Shown here in pieces: positions 62,497 through 62,817 of a stretch of DNA of 62,817 bases. Made by a program: the position numbers and the translations under genes. The stretch spans positions 79,099 through 141,915 of the forward strand of contig KN885337.1 of the NCBI GenBank assembly GCA_000934455.1, read 5' to 3'. The notes below the pieces were generated by a model. That model did not search any database and was not told the origin of the DNA. It worked only from the letters and a program-made list of their open reading frames with translations. This stretch comes from Apostichopus parvimensis. Lineage: Eukaryota; Echinodermata; Holothuroidea; Aspidochirotida; Stichopodidae. How positions within the stretch are numbered: the stretch's first letter is position 1; each line of letters begins with the position of its first letter.

Positions 62497-62817
62497 GTAT
62501 GTTGATGACGAAGATGATGTGGGGGGGGGGAGTGGGTGATTGGTTGGTGTAATGGTGGGCAGAATGAAAGATGGCTTGTGTCAAGTAATGAAAGTATAAT
62601 ATTTGTTATAAAAAATTGTCGACTGAAGAATCAAGACACCAATTCAAATTGGGTGCTTCTCCGTCTGTGGAAAAGAAATCCAGCAAGCACAAGCACTAAG
62701 AAAACAATACAACAAGAGGACTGGACAGCTGAGTCAGAAGAGGACAAAGTTTGTATCCTTGAGGTGACTGGATCAAACTTTGTATCCTTGAGGTGACTGG
62801 ATCAAACTTTGTATCCT
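62497..62817 (+). other. Start of intron 21 with 29-bp tandem repeat at the window end
   Basis: After the GTATGT donor there is a G homopolymer at about 62521-62530. From about 62749 to the end a 29-base unit (TTTGTATCCTTGAGGTGACT plus GGATCAAAC) is repeated at least 2.5 times and is cut by the window edge. Confidence 0.8.

Overview
The window is animal (metazoan) genomic DNA that is mostly intron and is AT-rich. It carries the middle part of one large gene on the + strand: an unconventional class XVIII myosin (MYO18A-like). I could place 21 consecutive coding exons between 1112 and 62496. Each exon has GT/AG borders and compatible phases. Joined, they give 3004 coding bases, or 1001 codons plus one base, with no stop. 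The 5' exons (start codon, any KE/PDZ region) lie upstream of the window. Most of the C-terminal coiled coil and the stop codon lie downstream.

The protein, in local numbering with residue 1 at base 1112, runs as follows: N-terminal SH3-like domain (about 18-62), start of the motor (63-121), P-loop (162-169), degenerate switch I (215-223), switch II with Glu replaced by Gln (441-446), the LHFVHC region (692-697), converter, an IQ-type lever (826-842), the WPWW lever/rod junction (868-871), and the first part of the rod coiled coil (about 890-1001). The nucleotide-site substitutions are those of class XVIII, which is thought to be an actin tether or scaffold without working ATPase.

Layout: 1-1111 is non-coding with a dispersed repeat. 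Exons 1-2 lie at 1112-2106. Intron 2 is about 26.5 kb (2107-28581) and holds a 641-base assembly gap, several satellite-like arrays and TE scraps, but no recognisable second gene. Exons 3-16 (28582-44924) sit in a compact region with introns of about 0.4-2.5 kb, many of which contain tandem arrays or MITE-like insertions. Intron 16 is about 14.2 kb (44925-59166). Exons 17-21 occupy 59167-62496.

The organism is probably a marine invertebrate. A single MYO18A-like gene, LINE tails and many local tandem arrays fit an echinoderm. From memory, the repeat seen at both 1-212 and 48733-48945 resembles one abundant in sea cucumbers. That assignment is an inference of low to moderate confidence.

I found no operon, CRISPR array, rRNA gene, functional tRNA gene or convincing new biochemical system. 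The most unusual observations are structural. Tandem arrays begin at or within a few bases of three splice donors (exons 5, 8, 15), and at exon 8 the donor itself is copied repeatedly. An intron 2 array is packed with CAGCTG E-boxes. An intron 16 array has 11 units, each with a pyrimidine tract followed by CAG/GT.
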